Shown: positions 47,717-56,353, numbered from the stretch's first letter. The stretch: 64,000 bases of DNA from Erysipelotrichaceae bacterium (GCA_017515475.1 JAFWFS010000027.1:148564-212563), one strand, 5' to 3'. The notes: generated by a model from the sequence alone, not told the origin. Translations and numbers: made by a program.

Positions 47717-49160
47717 TTTCAAAGGCATCCGTTTTTCGACCTGGCTGTATTTTCTGGGTTTCTCGCTATCAATGATGCTTCTGCTGGGTTTCCTGCTGAT
47801 CGTTTTAATCAAACCCTATTACCGGGATGACCGTATCAGGACCATCAACGTGATATCGGATACCATGGAAGAACTTCTGATGAAATCCGATGTTACGGAA
47901 AAAGACATTGAATCCGTCGGCAGAACGATTATTGGCAACAACGTCTGTGCCATTATCTATAACGAAAACGGAAAGAGCATCTACTATCCGCCTGATTCCC
48001 TAGGACAGCTGTGCATGCTGGACAAGGAAATAACGGTAGGGGAACAGACCTACGTCATAACGCAGGATCCTTTGAGATTCATCGAAACCATCAAGAACGA
48101 AAACCCTTTATCCGCTATCGTCAACTCACAGTACACCGGAGCGGAAATGCTTCTGTATGGCAAACTGATCAGAGCTGATCTGGCCAACTACTATCTGATA
48201 CTGAATACGCCGCTGGAACCGGTGGAATCCTATATCGATTTCATCCTGAACCAGTATTTCTATATTGCCGTGATCGTCATCCTGATTGCCCTGATCGTAG
48301 CAGTCTTCCTGGCCAGAAAGATCTCACAGCCTATCGTTAAGATGAAGAACGAAGCCAACAAGCTGGCGCAGGGGGACTACGACATCAAATTCAAGACGAA
48401 TTCCTTCTCTGAAATCAACGATCTGGCATCTACGCTGGATGACGCAACAGAAAAACTTTCCAAGGTCAACGATCTAAGGAAAGACCTGGTTGCCAATGTT
48501 TCCCATGACATCAAGACGCCGTTAACCATGATCAAGGCCTATGCCGAGATGATCAAGGATATATCCGGAGAGAATCCGGCGAAGAGAAACGAACATCTGG
48601 ATGTCATAATCAAGGAAACGGAATATCTGGATAAGCTGGCAACCGACATGTCGCAGCTTTCAAAACTGCAGTCGGGAGTCATTGAACTCAACAGAGACAA
48701 TTTCGATCTGAAAGACTGCATCAACAAGGTCGTTCTGCTGCTTTCCCAGGCGATCCACGAAAAGAACGTAAACCTCGTGCTGGATCTGGACGACTGCGTT
48801 GTCTATGCCGATGAAACGAAGATCTCCCAGGTCATCTACAACTTCCTGTCCAATGCTCTGAAGTATTCCGACGACGATTCCACGATCATCATCCGGGAAC
48901 ACGCGGATGAGGAAAAGGTCAGGGTAGAAGTCATCGATCACGGCAACGGCATTTCCGAAGAGGCGCTTCCGTATATCTGGGACAGATATTACAAGGTAGA
49001 CAAGAACTTCAACCGTTCCGTCAATTCCACGGGACTGGGTCTGGCAATTGCCAAGGCGATCCTGGAAGTACATAAGGCAAAGTACGGAGTAGAATCCGTG
49101 CTGAACGAAGGATCAACCTTCTGGTTTGAACTGTCAAAGGACTACGATGAACAAGACTGA
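47706..49160 (+). CDS. Sensor histidine kinase
   Basis: About 484 residues. The start is uncertain: TTG at 47706 has GGGG nine bases upstream, while an in-frame GTG at 47691 has its purine-rich site too close. Two membrane helices flank an extracytoplasmic region of about 140 residues; then HAMP, the dimer/phosphorylation box NVSHDIKTPLTMIKAYAEM, and the ATP domain (NFLSNALKYS, DHGNGISEE, STGLGLAIAK). It is the partner of the response regulator it overlaps. The signal is unknown. Confidence 0.93.
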   Translation: MKFNFKGIRFSTWLYFLGFSLSMMLLLGFLLIVLIKPYYRDDRIRTINVISDTMEELLMKSDVTEKDIESVGRTIIGNNVCAIIYNENGKSIYYPPDSLGQLCMLDKEITVGEQTYVITQDPLRFIETIKNENPLSAIVNSQYTGAEMLLYGKLIRADLANYYLILNTPLEPVESYIDFILNQYFYIAVIVILIALIVAVFLARKISQPIVKMKNEANKLAQGDYDIKFKTNSFSEINDLASTLDDATEKLSKVNDLRKDLVANVSHDIKTPLTMIKAYAEMIKDISGENPAKRNEHLDVIIKETEYLDKLATDMSQLSKLQSGVIELNRDNFDLKDCINKVVLLLSQAIHEKNVNLVLDLDDCVVYADETKISQVIYNFLSNALKYSDDDSTIIIREHADEEKVRVEVIDHGNGISEEALPYIWDRYYKVDKNFNRSVNSTGLGLAIAKAILEVHKAKYGVESVLNEGSTFWFELSKDYDEQD

Positions 49161-49812
49161 TTCACTCAAATACATCGATTACGAGTTTACCCAGGACGAA
49201 GACCGCTACAAGGTAAATACCGATACGGTATGCCTGGGCATGTTTCTGGATCCTCTGATCGGCAAGATTGTTCTGGACATCGGAACCAATACCGGTGCGC
49301 TTCTGCTGTATGCCCATCATCAGGGAGCGAAGCGGCTGCTGGGTGTTGAAATACACGAGGATGCCCTGAAACTGGCGGATGAGAATCTGAGAAGATATAC
49401 GGATCATTATCGTCTTTATCATCAGAGAGTACAGGATCTTGAAATCGATCCGGTCGATGTCATCGTCTGCAATCCGCCTTTCTTTGAAATGAACAACGTT
49501 ACGGAAGACGAGTATTTCAAAGAGGCGATGTTTGAAGAAGGACTGCCGTTAGAGGAACTGTTCCTCTCTTTCCGAAGACTTCTGAAAAACAACGGTACGG
49601 TCTATCTGATCTATCAGGCGGATCGTTTTCCTGAACTCTACGAAATGTGCAGGCAGTATCATATGAAGATCATGAAGATGCAGTATGTCCACGACGTACA
49701 TTCGAAGCACGCTTTGCGCGTTCTGGTAAAACTGAAGATCGGGAAGATGTCGAAACTGAAGGTCTATGAACCTGTTATAATCAGCAAGGGCGAATATGTG
49801 TATCCTAAATAA
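49147..49812 (+). CDS. tRNA1(Val) (adenine37-N6)-methyltransferase-like protein
   Basis: 221 residues from the ATG at 49147, preceded by AAAGGA and overlapping the kinase stop. The SAM site is LDIGTNTGALLLYA and the N6-adenine catalytic motif is NPPFFEMN. The N-terminus (DRYKVNTDTVCLGMFL) resembles the TrmN6/YabB group, which modifies tRNA. In many Bacillota this gene is followed by yazA and rsmI; that order is absent here. Placed behind a two-component system, probably by chance. Confidence 0.85.
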   Translation: MNKTDSLKYIDYEFTQDEDRYKVNTDTVCLGMFLDPLIGKIVLDIGTNTGALLLYAHHQGAKRLLGVEIHEDALKLADENLRRYTDHYRLYHQRVQDLEIDPVDVIVCNPPFFEMNNVTEDEYFKEAMFEEGLPLEELFLSFRRLLKNNGTVYLIYQADRFPELYEMCRQYHMKIMKMQYVHDVHSKHALRVLVKLKIGKMSKLKVYEPVIISKGEYVYPK

Positions 49813-49870
49813 AGATAAAAATAGAGAGATAGGTTGGCTTGCTGCTGTTTTATCAATAACGATTCTCAAG

Positions 49871-49876
49871 TATAAT
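49871..49876 (+). promoter_or_regulatory. -10 box of the 52-residue gene
   Basis: TATAAT with a leadered start and AGGAGG downstream. Confidence 0.5.
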
Positions 49877-49899
49877 CAAGATAACAGGAGGTAAACGAT

Positions 49900-50058
49900 A
49901 TGACTGACAGAGAACAGCGTGTCCATGATCTGGCTTTGAACGTCGTAGAGAATTCTCTGGAGGATATAGACGAGTCCTACGGTGTCAGACAGTATGCGAA
50001 AGAAGCCGTAAAGATTTATAACGAAGCAGTAAAAGTGATCGAAAAAGAACTTGACTGA
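49900..50058 (+). CDS. Small protein, 52 residues
   Basis: A compact gene too short for most annotation: TATAAT at 49871, AGGAGG at 49887-49892, ATG at 49900, 52 codons, then a terminator at 50090. The peptide (starts MTDREQRVHDLALNVVENSL, ends KVIEKELD) is acidic and probably two amphipathic helices. I do not recognise the family. Complete expression signals on both sides make it a likely real gene. Confidence 0.65.
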   Translation: MTDREQRVHDLALNVVENSLEDIDESYGVRQYAKEAVKIYNEAVKVIEKELD

Positions 50059-50089
50059 AATAAGAAAACTGAATAGTCTTTAGAAAAGT

Positions 50090-50111
50090 AAAATGGTCGT
50101 TTGACCATTTT
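50090..50111. terminator. Two-way terminator
   Basis: AAAATGGTC / GACCATTTT with a GTTT loop, between the 52-residue gene and the ATC hydrolase-like gene. Confidence 0.82.
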
Positions 50112-50613
50112 ATTTCTTTCTGCGTATATAACGAAGCTGACAGGTTTCTCCGCCCTTGGCGATCGTCGAAGGCAGATCCAGTTCACAGCCGAAGCAGGAA
50201 CCGATTCCTCTGTCGCCGCACATCGCATGATCGCACATCAGGGCAATCTGTTCATCGCTGCAGCCTTGTTTCTGCCAAGCCTTGACCAGCGGACAGTAAT
50301 GGAAGTCGATATCCAGATGATCATCGTCGCAGCGCAGGATCTTCATCTCGAAGACCTGTCTGGCGAAGAAACCGAAGAGAGCCTTCTTCAGTCCTTTCAG
50401 GGATTCGCCCATGCCGCCTTTTTTCTTCAGCAGTTCTCCCTGATAGATGCCGCATCTGCGAATCGCATCCGGGACATAATCTTCAGGATCAAGTCCTTTC
50501 TTCTTTGCCTCGTCCGTCAGAAGATACATCCATAAGGCACGGTGTTCTAGCTGTTCCCTGATTCCTACGATCAGCGGATTCTTTATCTTTGCTTCATTCC
50601 TGATGATACTCAT
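50110..50613 (-). CDS. L-2-amino-thiazoline-4-carboxylate hydrolase-family protein
   Basis: 167 residues rich in Cys. The C-terminal stretch FHYCPLVKAWQKQGCSDEQI ALMCDHAMCGDRGIG matches the ATC_hydrolase family as I know it. Named members hydrolyse 2-amino-thiazoline-carboxylate to S-carbamoyl-cysteine, but most relatives are uncharacterised. AGAGG precedes the ATG. It stands alone between a shared terminator and the rplU leader region. Substrate unproven. Confidence 0.72.
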   Translation of the reverse strand: MSIIRNEAKIKNPLIVGIREQLEHRALWMYLLTDEAKKKGLDPEDYVPDAIRRCGIYQGELLKKKGGMGESLKGLKKALFGFFARQVFEMKILRCDDDHLDIDFHYCPLVKAWQKQGCSDEQIALMCDHAMCGDRGIGSCFGCELDLPSTIAKGGETCQLRYIRRKK

Positions 50614-50642
50614 AGTCGTTACCTCTTAAACAGATTATATCA

Positions 50643-50732
50643 TCATATTCTCAGCAGCATCCTGTCGTTGTCCAGATCCTTGCCCTGATCGTAATCCTTT
50701 ACGGATCCTATCGGCTTTCCAGAAAAATCTTT
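50643..50732 (-). pseudogene. Possible remnant of a gene's 3' end
   Basis: In the 288 bases between the ATC hydrolase-like gene and rplU, the minus strand holds a 29-codon open stretch with no start codon (KPIGSVKDYDQGKDLDNDRM in its middle) that reads like a coding C-terminus. It may be the tail of a deleted gene. The rest of this interval holds the rplU promoter and leader. Confidence 0.25.
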
Positions 50733-50764
50733 CTAAATAAAGAATTATAGTTTAAAAGATATTA

Positions 50765-50793
50765 TTGAAATTGATTTTCAGATTTGTTATGAT
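50765..50793 (+). promoter_or_regulatory. Promoter of rplU-prp-rpmA
   Basis: TTGAAA (50765-50770), 17-base spacer, TATGAT (50788-50793) with an extended TGT. Confidence 0.78.
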
Positions 50794-50799
50794 ACTTAT

Positions 50800-50890
50800 G
50801 TTGTAGTCCCTCCTTAGAGGGGATTATAACCGCTCAGAAAAGGTTTCAAGCGCGAAAGCCACCTTCATGGCGAGTCTGAATCTAAATTAA
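50800..50890 (+). ncRNA. Ribosomal protein L21 leader (putative)
   Basis: A leader of about 100 bases before rplU with short complementary segments (CCCTCC/AGAGGGG, and GGCGAG after a CACC stretch). Its place fits the L21-leader family of Bacillota, in which the ribosomal protein binds its own mRNA. Called from position and folding potential, not from a covariance search. Confidence 0.5.
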
Positions 50891-50901
50891 GGAGGTTTAA
50901 A

Positions 50902-51210
50902 ATGTACGCAATTATTGAAACCGGCGGCAAGCAGCTGAAAGTCGAAGAAGGCCAGACGATCTTTGTTGAAAAACTGGATGTCGAAGAAGGCAAGAAGTTT
51001 ACTTTCGATAAGGTTGTAGCAGTCGAAAACAATGGCTTGACTTTAGGTACTCCGTATGTAGAGGGTGCCAAGGTTACCTGCAAGGTAGAAAAACAGGGCA
51101 AGGAAAAGAAGATCATCATCTTCAAGTACAGACCGAAAAAAGGTTCTACCAGACGTAAGCAGGGTCATCGTCAGCCATACACCAAACTGACTGTTGAAAA
51201 GATCGGCTAA
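50902..51210 (+). CDS. rplU: 50S ribosomal protein L21
   Basis: 102 residues, standard length. [18 protein letters not shown] and [20 protein letters not shown] are diagnostic. AAGGAGG precedes the ATG. First gene of the rplU-prp-rpmA operon; its last base is the first base of prp. Confidence 0.99.
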   Translation: MYAIIETGGKQLKVEEGQTIFVEKLDVEEGKKFTFDKVVAVENNGLTLGTPYVEGAKVTCKVEKQGKEKKIIIFKYRPKKGSTRRKQGHRQPYTKLTVEKIG

Positions 51211-51515
51211 TGATCAAAGCAGCATACGAAGTAAAAGACGGTTCCTACCTCTCGCTGGATGTCAGGGGACATGCAGAATATGGCGAGTACGGCAAGGATC
51301 TGATCTGCGCTTCGGTCAGTTCCATTCTGTTTGGTTTCATGAACGCTCTGGATGAACTTCAGGAGAATGTTGAAATCAGGCAGACTGAGAATCATATCAC
51401 AGTAGCGGATCATTCCGGTTCAAGTACCGTTCAGGATTACTTTGAACTGGTAATCTTCCAGCTGAAAACGATCGAAGAATCCTATGGAGACTTCATTAAA
51501 TTAGAAAGGAAGTAG
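51210..51515 (+). CDS. prp: Ribosomal-processing cysteine protease Prp
   Basis: 101 residues. The catalytic His is in RGHAEYGEYGKDLIC and the catalytic Cys ends that stretch (LICASVSSI). Prp removes the N-terminal extension of ribosomal protein L27 and is essential in Staphylococcus. Gene position between rplU and rpmA is the standard one and the L27 encoded next has the cleavable leader. Confidence 0.95.
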   Translation: MIKAAYEVKDGSYLSLDVRGHAEYGEYGKDLICASVSSILFGFMNALDELQENVEIRQTENHITVADHSGSSTVQDYFELVIFQLKTIEESYGDFIKLERK

Positions 51516-51521
51516 ACACAC

Positions 51522-51806
51522 ATGAAATATGTATTAGATATTCAGTTCTTCGCTTCTAAAAAAGGTGTAGGTTCGACAAAGAACGGTCGTGATTCCGAAT
51601 CCAAGCGTTTAGGCGCGAAGCTGGCAGACGGTCAGTTTGCCACAGCCGGCTCTATTATTTACCGCCAGAGAGGCACTAAGATTCATCCTGGTACAAATGT
51701 CAAGAAGGGTGGAGACGATACTTTATTCTGTCTGATCGACGGTGTTGTCAAGTATGAACACCTCGGTAAGAAGAAAACCAAGGTCTCTGTCTATCCGGCA
51801 GCTTAA
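51522..51806 (+). CDS. rpmA: 50S ribosomal protein L27 with Prp-cleaved leader
   Basis: 94 residues. The N-terminus [11 protein letters not shown] precedes SKKG; the FFA/SKKG junction is the known Prp cleavage site, so mature L27 should begin at Ser12. [19 protein letters not shown] is the L27 core that reaches the peptidyl-transferase centre. Last gene of the operon, followed by a terminator. Confidence 0.98.
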   Translation: MKYVLDIQFFASKKGVGSTKNGRDSESKRLGAKLADGQFATAGSIIYRQRGTKIHPGTNVKKGGDDTLFCLIDGVVKYEHLGKKKTKVSVYPAA

Positions 51807-51818
51807 TCAGTGATCTTT

Positions 51819-51840
51819 AAAGCCCTTCAGGGGCTTTTTT
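51819..51840 (+). terminator. Terminator after rpmA
   Basis: AAAGCCC / GGGCTTTTTT; obgE begins 7 bases later, so read-through may feed it. Confidence 0.8.
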
Positions 51841-51846
51841 GTTCCT

Positions 51847-53121
51847 ATGCAGTTTATTGATAAAGTGACGTTAAAACTCAAGGCAGGAAACGGCGGCAAC
51901 GGAATTGTCGCTTTTAAGCGTGAGAAATACAATCCTCTGGGCGGTCCTTCCGGAGGGGACGGAGGAAACGGAGGTTCGATCATTTTCAAGGTCGATACCA
52001 ACAAGTCGACTCTGCTGGATCTGCGCTTCAGCAAGCAGATCAGGGCGGAAGACGGTGAAAACGGAAAGACCAACAACATGTTCGGAGCTTCCAGAGACGA
52101 TGTCGTCGTTAAAGTGCCGTTAGGGACCATTGTAAAGGATCTGGACAGCGATGAGATCGTTGCCGATCTGAATACCGTGGATTCTGAGGAAACCATCTGT
52201 CAGGGCGGAAAGGGCGGCAAGGGAAACTATCACTTCAAGTCTTCCCGGAACAGCGCACCGGAATATGCGACTCTTGGAACACCGGGGCAGGAAAGAAATG
52301 TCCTGGTTGAACTGAAGCTTCTGGCTGACGTCGGGCTGGTAGGTCTTCCGTCCGTAGGCAAATCGACGCTGCTCTCTGTCGTATCCAACGCCAGGCCGGA
52401 GATCGCCGACTATCCGTTTACGACGCTGAAACCGCAGCTTGGGATGGTCAAGATCGGAGACAGTTCCTTTGTCATGGCCGACCTTCCGGGTCTCATTGAA
52501 GGCGCATCGCAGGGAAAGGGTCTGGGACACGAATTCCTGAAACACATCGAAAGATGCAGACTCATTCTCCATATACTGGACATGGGAAGAGAAGACCCGG
52601 TCCACGACTACGAGATTATCAATGAAGAACTCAGACAGTATCCGGGCAATCTTATCGATCGCCCGCAGATCATCATCGCCAACAAGATGGATCTTGACAA
52701 CGCGCAAGAGAATCTGAATCTATTCAAGGAAAAGTATCCCGAGCTGGAAGTCTTTGAAACGATGACGCTGATCAACGAAGGTCTCAAGCCTGTACTCTAC
52801 AGAGCGGCGGAGATGCTGAAAGAACTGCCGCAGTTCCCGCTTTACGATCCGAACAAGACCGACAAGAAAGTCGTATATACCTACGAAGAAGAGAAACCGT
52901 TTGAGATCTTCAACGAAGGAAACGGCATCTGGAGAGTGGAAGGGGAAAGAATACAGAGGCTTTTCCTCAATACCAACTTCAAGGATGACGATTCTGTTCT
53001 GCGCTTCTCCAGGGCTTTATCCAGGATGAAACTGGATGATGCCTTAAGAGAGAAGGGCTGCCGGAACGGAGACCAGGTCTTCATCGAAGACTACAGTTTT
53101 GAATTCAGCGACGAAGATTAA
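51847..53121 (+). CDS. obgE: GTPase ObgE/CgtA
   Basis: 424 residues: Gly-rich Obg fold (residues 1-158), GTPase domain with P-loop GLPSVGKSTLLS, switch DYPFTTLKPQLG, DLPGLIEGA and NKMDLD, and a C-terminal OCT domain. It takes part in large-subunit assembly and growth control. It starts immediately after the rpmA terminator with no Shine-Dalgarno and no clear own -10, so expression by read-through from the ribosomal operon is probable. Confidence 0.97.
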   Translation: MQFIDKVTLKLKAGNGGNGIVAFKREKYNPLGGPSGGDGGNGGSIIFKVDTNKSTLLDLRFSKQIRAEDGENGKTNNMFGASRDDVVVKVPLGTIVKDLDSDEIVADLNTVDSEETICQGGKGGKGNYHFKSSRNSAPEYATLGTPGQERNVLVELKLLADVGLVGLPSVGKSTLLSVVSNARPEIADYPFTTLKPQLGMVKIGDSSFVMADLPGLIEGASQGKGLGHEFLKHIERCRLILHILDMGREDPVHDYEIINEELRQYPGNLIDRPQIIIANKMDLDNAQENLNLFKEKYPELEVFETMTLINEGLKPVLYRAAEMLKELPQFPLYDPNKTDKKVVYTYEEEKPFEIFNEGNGIWRVEGERIQRLFLNTNFKDDDSVLRFSRALSRMKLDDALREKGCRNGDQVFIEDYSFEFSDED

Positions 53122-53127
53122 TGCTTT

Positions 53128-53152
53128 AAGCCGGTAAAACCGGCTTTCTTTT
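53128..53152 (+). terminator. Terminator after obgE
   Basis: AAGCCGG / CCGGCTT with a TAAAA loop, then TCTTTT. Confidence 0.8.
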
Positions 53153-53165
53153 ATGTGTTGTGATG

Positions 53166-53171
53166 TATAAT
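53166..53171 (+). promoter_or_regulatory. -10 box of leaderless ruvA
   Basis: TATAAT then TGAAAT then the ATG at 53178; six-base gap and no ribosome-binding site. Confidence 0.65.
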
Positions 53172-53177
53172 TGAAAT

Positions 53178-53732
53178 ATGATTGGTTTTGTTAGAGGTAT
53201 CGTTCATGCGTTTGGTCTGGATTATGTTCTGATCGATGTCAACGGCATAGGATATCGTATCGGTTTCTATCATCCGGAGGTTTTGAGAGTCGGCAAGGAA
53301 ATGACGATCTATACTTATCAGAACGTCAGGGAAGACGAGATCTCTCTTTACGGTTTTCTGTCTTTACAGGAATATGATCTGTTTACCAAACTGATTTCCG
53401 TAAAGGGTCTTGGCCCGAAACTTGCGTCCGGTATTCTTTCTGCTTCTTCCGTCGATTCCATTGTTACGGCAATCGAAACGGGAGACGTCGAGTTTATGTG
53501 CAGGATGCCCGGCGTAGGAAAGAAGACGGCTTCTCAGATCATTCTGGATCTGAAAGGAAAACTGGTTGAGACGGATACGGTCGACAACGAAAAACTGAAC
53601 GATGTAAGCGATGCGCTGAAACAGTTCGGCTACAGACAGGCCGAAATCAAGCCGGTATTAAGAAAACTGGAAAAAGAAGACGGTTCAACCGATGAGCTGA
53701 TCAAGAAAGCTCTGGCGATGCTCATAAAGTAA
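53178..53732 (+). CDS. ruvA: Holliday junction DNA helicase RuvA
   Basis: 184 residues. OB-fold start MIGFVRGIVHAFGLDYVLID, two helix-hairpin-helix motifs (SVKGLGPKLASGIL and MPGVGKKTASQIILDL) and the C-terminal domain III that binds RuvB. It targets RuvB to Holliday junctions. Own leaderless-type start; ruvB follows after 6 bases. Confidence 0.97.
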   Translation: MIGFVRGIVHAFGLDYVLIDVNGIGYRIGFYHPEVLRVGKEMTIYTYQNVREDEISLYGFLSLQEYDLFTKLISVKGLGPKLASGILSASSVDSIVTAIETGDVEFMCRMPGVGKKTASQIILDLKGKLVETDTVDNEKLNDVSDALKQFGYRQAEIKPVLRKLEKEDGSTDELIKKALAMLIK

Positions 53733-53738
53733 ACAAGT

Positions 53739-54746
53739 ATGGAAGAAGAAAAAAGAGTATTATCCGCCGACAGGCAGAGAGATGACGATGAAGCGAGTCT
53801 GAGACCCCAGTATCTGAACGAATACGTGGGACAGACCGATTTAAAAGAGAATCTGGAAGTTTTCATCAAAGCCGCAAAGATGCGCGACGAAGCGCTGGAT
53901 CACGTTCTGCTGTATGGTCCTCCCGGCCTGGGAAAGACGACCATGGCCTATATTCTGGCAAACGAGATGGGGACAAACATCAAAACCACGACCGGTCCGA
54001 GTATCGAAAAGACCGGTGATCTGGCTGCCATCCTGTCATCTTTGCAGGTAGGTGATGTCCTTTTTATCGATGAGATCCACCGTCTGCCGAAGATCGTCGA
54101 GGAAGTCCTGTATTCCGCCATGGAAGACTTCTACATCGATATCGTTGTAGGGAAGGACGAGACATCCAAGTCGATCAGACTGGAACTGCCGCCTTTCACC
54201 CTGGTAGGCGCCACCACTCGAGCCGGAGCCATATCCTCACCGTTAAGAGACCGTTTCGGCATTACATCCAAGCTGAACTACTACTCTCAGGATGAACTGG
54301 CTCAGATCGTCCGCAGAACGGCGAGAGTATTCGACAGCACAATCGACGAGGATGCGGTCATGGAGATTGCCATGAGATCCAGAGGGACCCCGAGAATCGC
54401 CAACCGGCTGTTTCGAAGAGTCAGGGATTTCGCCCAGGTCAGAAACGGCGGAGTCATCGATATCGGGATCGCCAGAACGGCACTGGAAAAACTGAAGGTG
54501 GACTCTCTGGGTCTGGACGATGTGGATATCCGTTATCTGCGGGGCATCATCGAAAGATTCAACGGAGGTCCGGTAGGTGTGGATGCGATCGCCAGTGCGA
54601 TCGGTGAAGAGACCGTAACCCTGGAAGACGTGAATGAACCGTATCTGCTGCAGATCGGCTTCATCAACCGTACCGCAAGAGGCAGGGTAGTTACGGAAAA
54701 AGCCTATAAACATCTCAATGCGACCTACAGTCAGAAACTGTTTTGA
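53739..54746 (+). CDS. ruvB: Holliday junction DNA helicase RuvB
   Basis: 335 residues. AAA ATPase with [47 protein letters not shown] (sensor and Arg finger) and the winged-helix end. Motor for branch migration. It lies 6 bases after ruvA. Confidence 0.98.
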   Translation: MEEEKRVLSADRQRDDDEASLRPQYLNEYVGQTDLKENLEVFIKAAKMRDEALDHVLLYGPPGLGKTTMAYILANEMGTNIKTTTGPSIEKTGDLAAILSSLQVGDVLFIDEIHRLPKIVEEVLYSAMEDFYIDIVVGKDETSKSIRLELPPFTLVGATTRAGAISSPLRDRFGITSKLNYYSQDELAQIVRRTARVFDSTIDEDAVMEIAMRSRGTPRIANRLFRRVRDFAQVRNGGVIDIGIARTALEKLKVDSLGLDDVDIRYLRGIIERFNGGPVGVDAIASAIGEETVTLEDVNEPYLLQIGFINRTARGRVVTEKAYKHLNATYSQKLF

Positions 54747-54773
54747 TCCGTTTTTTCATCATTTTAAAAATTA

Positions 54774-54803
54774 TTGAAAATAAAAGATAACCTATGTTAG
54801 AAT
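54774..54803 (+). promoter_or_regulatory. rpmG promoter
   Basis: TTGAAA (54774-54779), 18-base spacer, TAGAAT (54798-54803) with extended TGT. Confidence 0.72.
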
Positions 54804-54831
54804 AATGAAGCGTAAATGGAGGGAACTATAA

Positions 54832-54984
54832 ATGCCAAGAGATTTTGTTACATTCAAGTGTTCTGAATGCGGCGAAGAAACGTACTTCGGTTCAAGAAAT
54901 AAGAAGAAACATCCGGAAAAGATGGAAATCAAGAAGTTTTGCCCTAAATGCAACAAGATGACTGTCCATAAGGAGAAAAAATAG
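54832..54984 (+). CDS. rpmG: 50S ribosomal protein L33
   Basis: 50 residues with two zinc-binding pairs, CSEC and CPKC, the zinc-containing form. GGAGGG lies upstream. It is monocistronic by signals, with its own promoter and a weak hairpin. In many genomes rpmG precedes secE-nusG; here an MBL-fold gene follows. Confidence 0.95.
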   Translation: MPRDFVTFKCSECGEETYFGSRNKKKHPEKMEIKKFCPKCNKMTVHKEKK

Positions 54985-55003
54985 GCATAAGCCTGTTTTT
55001 TGT
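54983..55003 (+). terminator. Weak terminator after rpmG
   Basis: Four-base stem AGGC / GCCT followed by GTTTTTT; short, so leaky. Confidence 0.45.
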
Positions 55004-55005
55004 TT

Positions 55006-55605
55006 ATGGAAGTACAGACTTGCATTCTTGGCCCTTTTCAGACCAATACCTATCTGCTGCAGGAAAACGGAAAGATCCTGCTGATCGATCCGGCATCCAA
55101 GGCGGAAAAGATCATCTCTCTTTTAGGAAACCGGAAACCGGAAGCCATCCTTCTGACCCATGGTCATTTCGACCACATCAAGGCGGTGGACGGTCTGTAT
55201 CGTCAATACCGCTGTCCCGTCTATCTTCATGAAGCGGATGAAACTCTGGCCAGAAACAAATACAGTGGAGCTTCCTTCGGATTATCGGCCTACATCAGTT
55301 GTCCGATCGAACATCTGAAAGAAGGAAAAATGCAGATAGGACCCTTTGACTTTGAAGTCATCTTCACCCCGGGTCACACCAGAGGTTCCGTCATCTATGT
55401 CTTCGATGACTGCATCTTTACGGGTGATACGCTGTTTAAGGGTTCTATTGGCAGAACCGATCTGGAAGGAGGAAGCGACAGGGAAATGAAGCAGTCCCTG
55501 CAGATCTTCAGGCAGTTCGATAAAGACTACGATATCTATCCCGGGCACGATTTTCCTACGAAACTGTCGTATGAACTGGCCAATAACTACTATCTGAATC
55601 GATAA
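55006..55605 (+). CDS. MBL-fold metallohydrolase (glyoxalase II-like)
   Basis: 199 residues from the ATG at 55006. Metal ligands are in LTHGHFDHIKAV, TPGHTRGS and FTGDTLF, with final YPGHDFPT. The small YqgX/GloB-like group hydrolyses thioesters such as S-lactoyl-thiols, but substrate is unproven. There is no Shine-Dalgarno and no clear -10 at the usual spacing; read-through of the weak rpmG terminator could provide the transcript. Confidence 0.88.
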   Translation: MEVQTCILGPFQTNTYLLQENGKILLIDPASKAEKIISLLGNRKPEAILLTHGHFDHIKAVDGLYRQYRCPVYLHEADETLARNKYSGASFGLSAYISCPIEHLKEGKMQIGPFDFEVIFTPGHTRGSVIYVFDDCIFTGDTLFKGSIGRTDLEGGSDREMKQSLQIFRQFDKDYDIYPGHDFPTKLSYELANNYYLNR

Positions 55606-55636
55606 AAAACTCACTTTCTCAAGAAATGAGTTTTTT
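55605..55636 (+). terminator. Terminator after the MBL-fold gene
   Basis: Hairpin with arms AAAAACTCA / TGAGTTTTT extended by a TTTCT / AGAAA inner stem. Confidence 0.8.
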
Positions 55637-55642
55637 ATTTAG

Positions 55643-55726
55643 GATGAACTCTATTATGACAGTTACCGGCTGGAAATCTACGTCTATGAGAAACAGATCG
55701 TTGATTTCTATTTGTTCAGGCTATGA
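55643..55726 (+). pseudogene. Possible remnant of a coding sequence before efp
   Basis: A 27-codon open stretch without a start codon whose translation (YRLEIYVYEKQIVDFYLFRL at the end) looks like a protein C-terminus rather than random sequence. It lies between the MBL-fold terminator and the efp -10 box. No other content seen in this 157-base gap apart from that promoter. Confidence 0.22.
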
Positions 55727-55728
55727 TG

Positions 55729-55734
55729 TATAAT
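55729..55734 (+). promoter_or_regulatory. -10 box of efp
   Basis: TATAAT 28 bases before the efp ATG, with AGAGGTAAG between. Confidence 0.6.
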
Positions 55735-55762
55735 ACTATCGTAAGAAACAGAGGTAAGTATT

Positions 55763-56320
55763 ATGTTGAACTGTACAGAAATAAAACCGGGTCAGTGTTT
55801 TACCTGGGAGAATGAATTATATCAGTGTATCGATATTCAGCTGAACAAGACGGCCATGGCCAAAATGAAGGTCAAGGTCAAGGTGAAACAGCCTAGAACG
55901 GGTGTCGTAAAGGAACTGTCATTTATCGGTTCCGATCAGGTAGGCGAAGCGAGTATCGATAAAAGACAGATGCAGTTTTTGTATGATTCGGGAGACAGCG
56001 ATGTATTCATGGATTCCGAGACGTATGAGCAGCTGGAGATCCCGAAGGACAGACTGGAATGGGAATCTTATTTCCTGATCCCGAATCTGGATGTCAATAT
56101 CATGATGTACGAGGGTGAAGTGCTTGGCGTTCAGCTTCCTGACAAGGTCGATCTGGAACTGACGGAATGTGAACAGGCAGTCAAGGGAAATACCGCTACC
56201 AGTGCTTTAAAGAACGCTGTAACGGAAACCGGCCTGCAGGTCAAGGTCCCTCTGTTTATTGAACAGGGAGAAAGAATTACCGTATCTACGGCAGACGGAA
56301 AATACGCAGGCAGAGCCTGA
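55763..56320 (+). CDS. efp: Elongation factor P
   Basis: 185 residues, full-length three-domain EF-P, which relieves stalling at proline runs. The domain I loop that usually carries a modified Lys or Arg (KPGKG type) reads LNKTAMAKMK, which puts Met32 at the tip. The C-terminal signature region is GLQVKVPLFIEQGERITVST. AGAGGTAAG precedes the start. The altered tip resembles versions I recall from Mollicute-like lineages and suggests the factor works without the known lysine or arginine modifications. The gene's terminator is split by the IS element. Confidence 0.95.
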   Translation: MLNCTEIKPGQCFTWENELYQCIDIQLNKTAMAKMKVKVKVKQPRTGVVKELSFIGSDQVGEASIDKRQMQFLYDSGDSDVFMDSETYEQLEIPKDRLEWESYFLIPNLDVNIMMYEGEVLGVQLPDKVDLELTECEQAVKGNTATSALKNAVTETGLQVKVPLFIEQGERITVSTADGKYAGRA

Positions 56321-56343
56321 TTGGAAAAGATCATTCGTATTTA

Positions 56344-56353
56344 AAAAGTAGGG
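56344..56353 (+). terminator. Left arm of an IS-interrupted two-way terminator
   Basis: AAAAGTAGGG here pairs with CCCTGCTTTT at 57715-57724. Together they made a hairpin with a small AAGA loop between efp and trxB before the IS3 element inserted into the loop. Confidence 0.7.
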
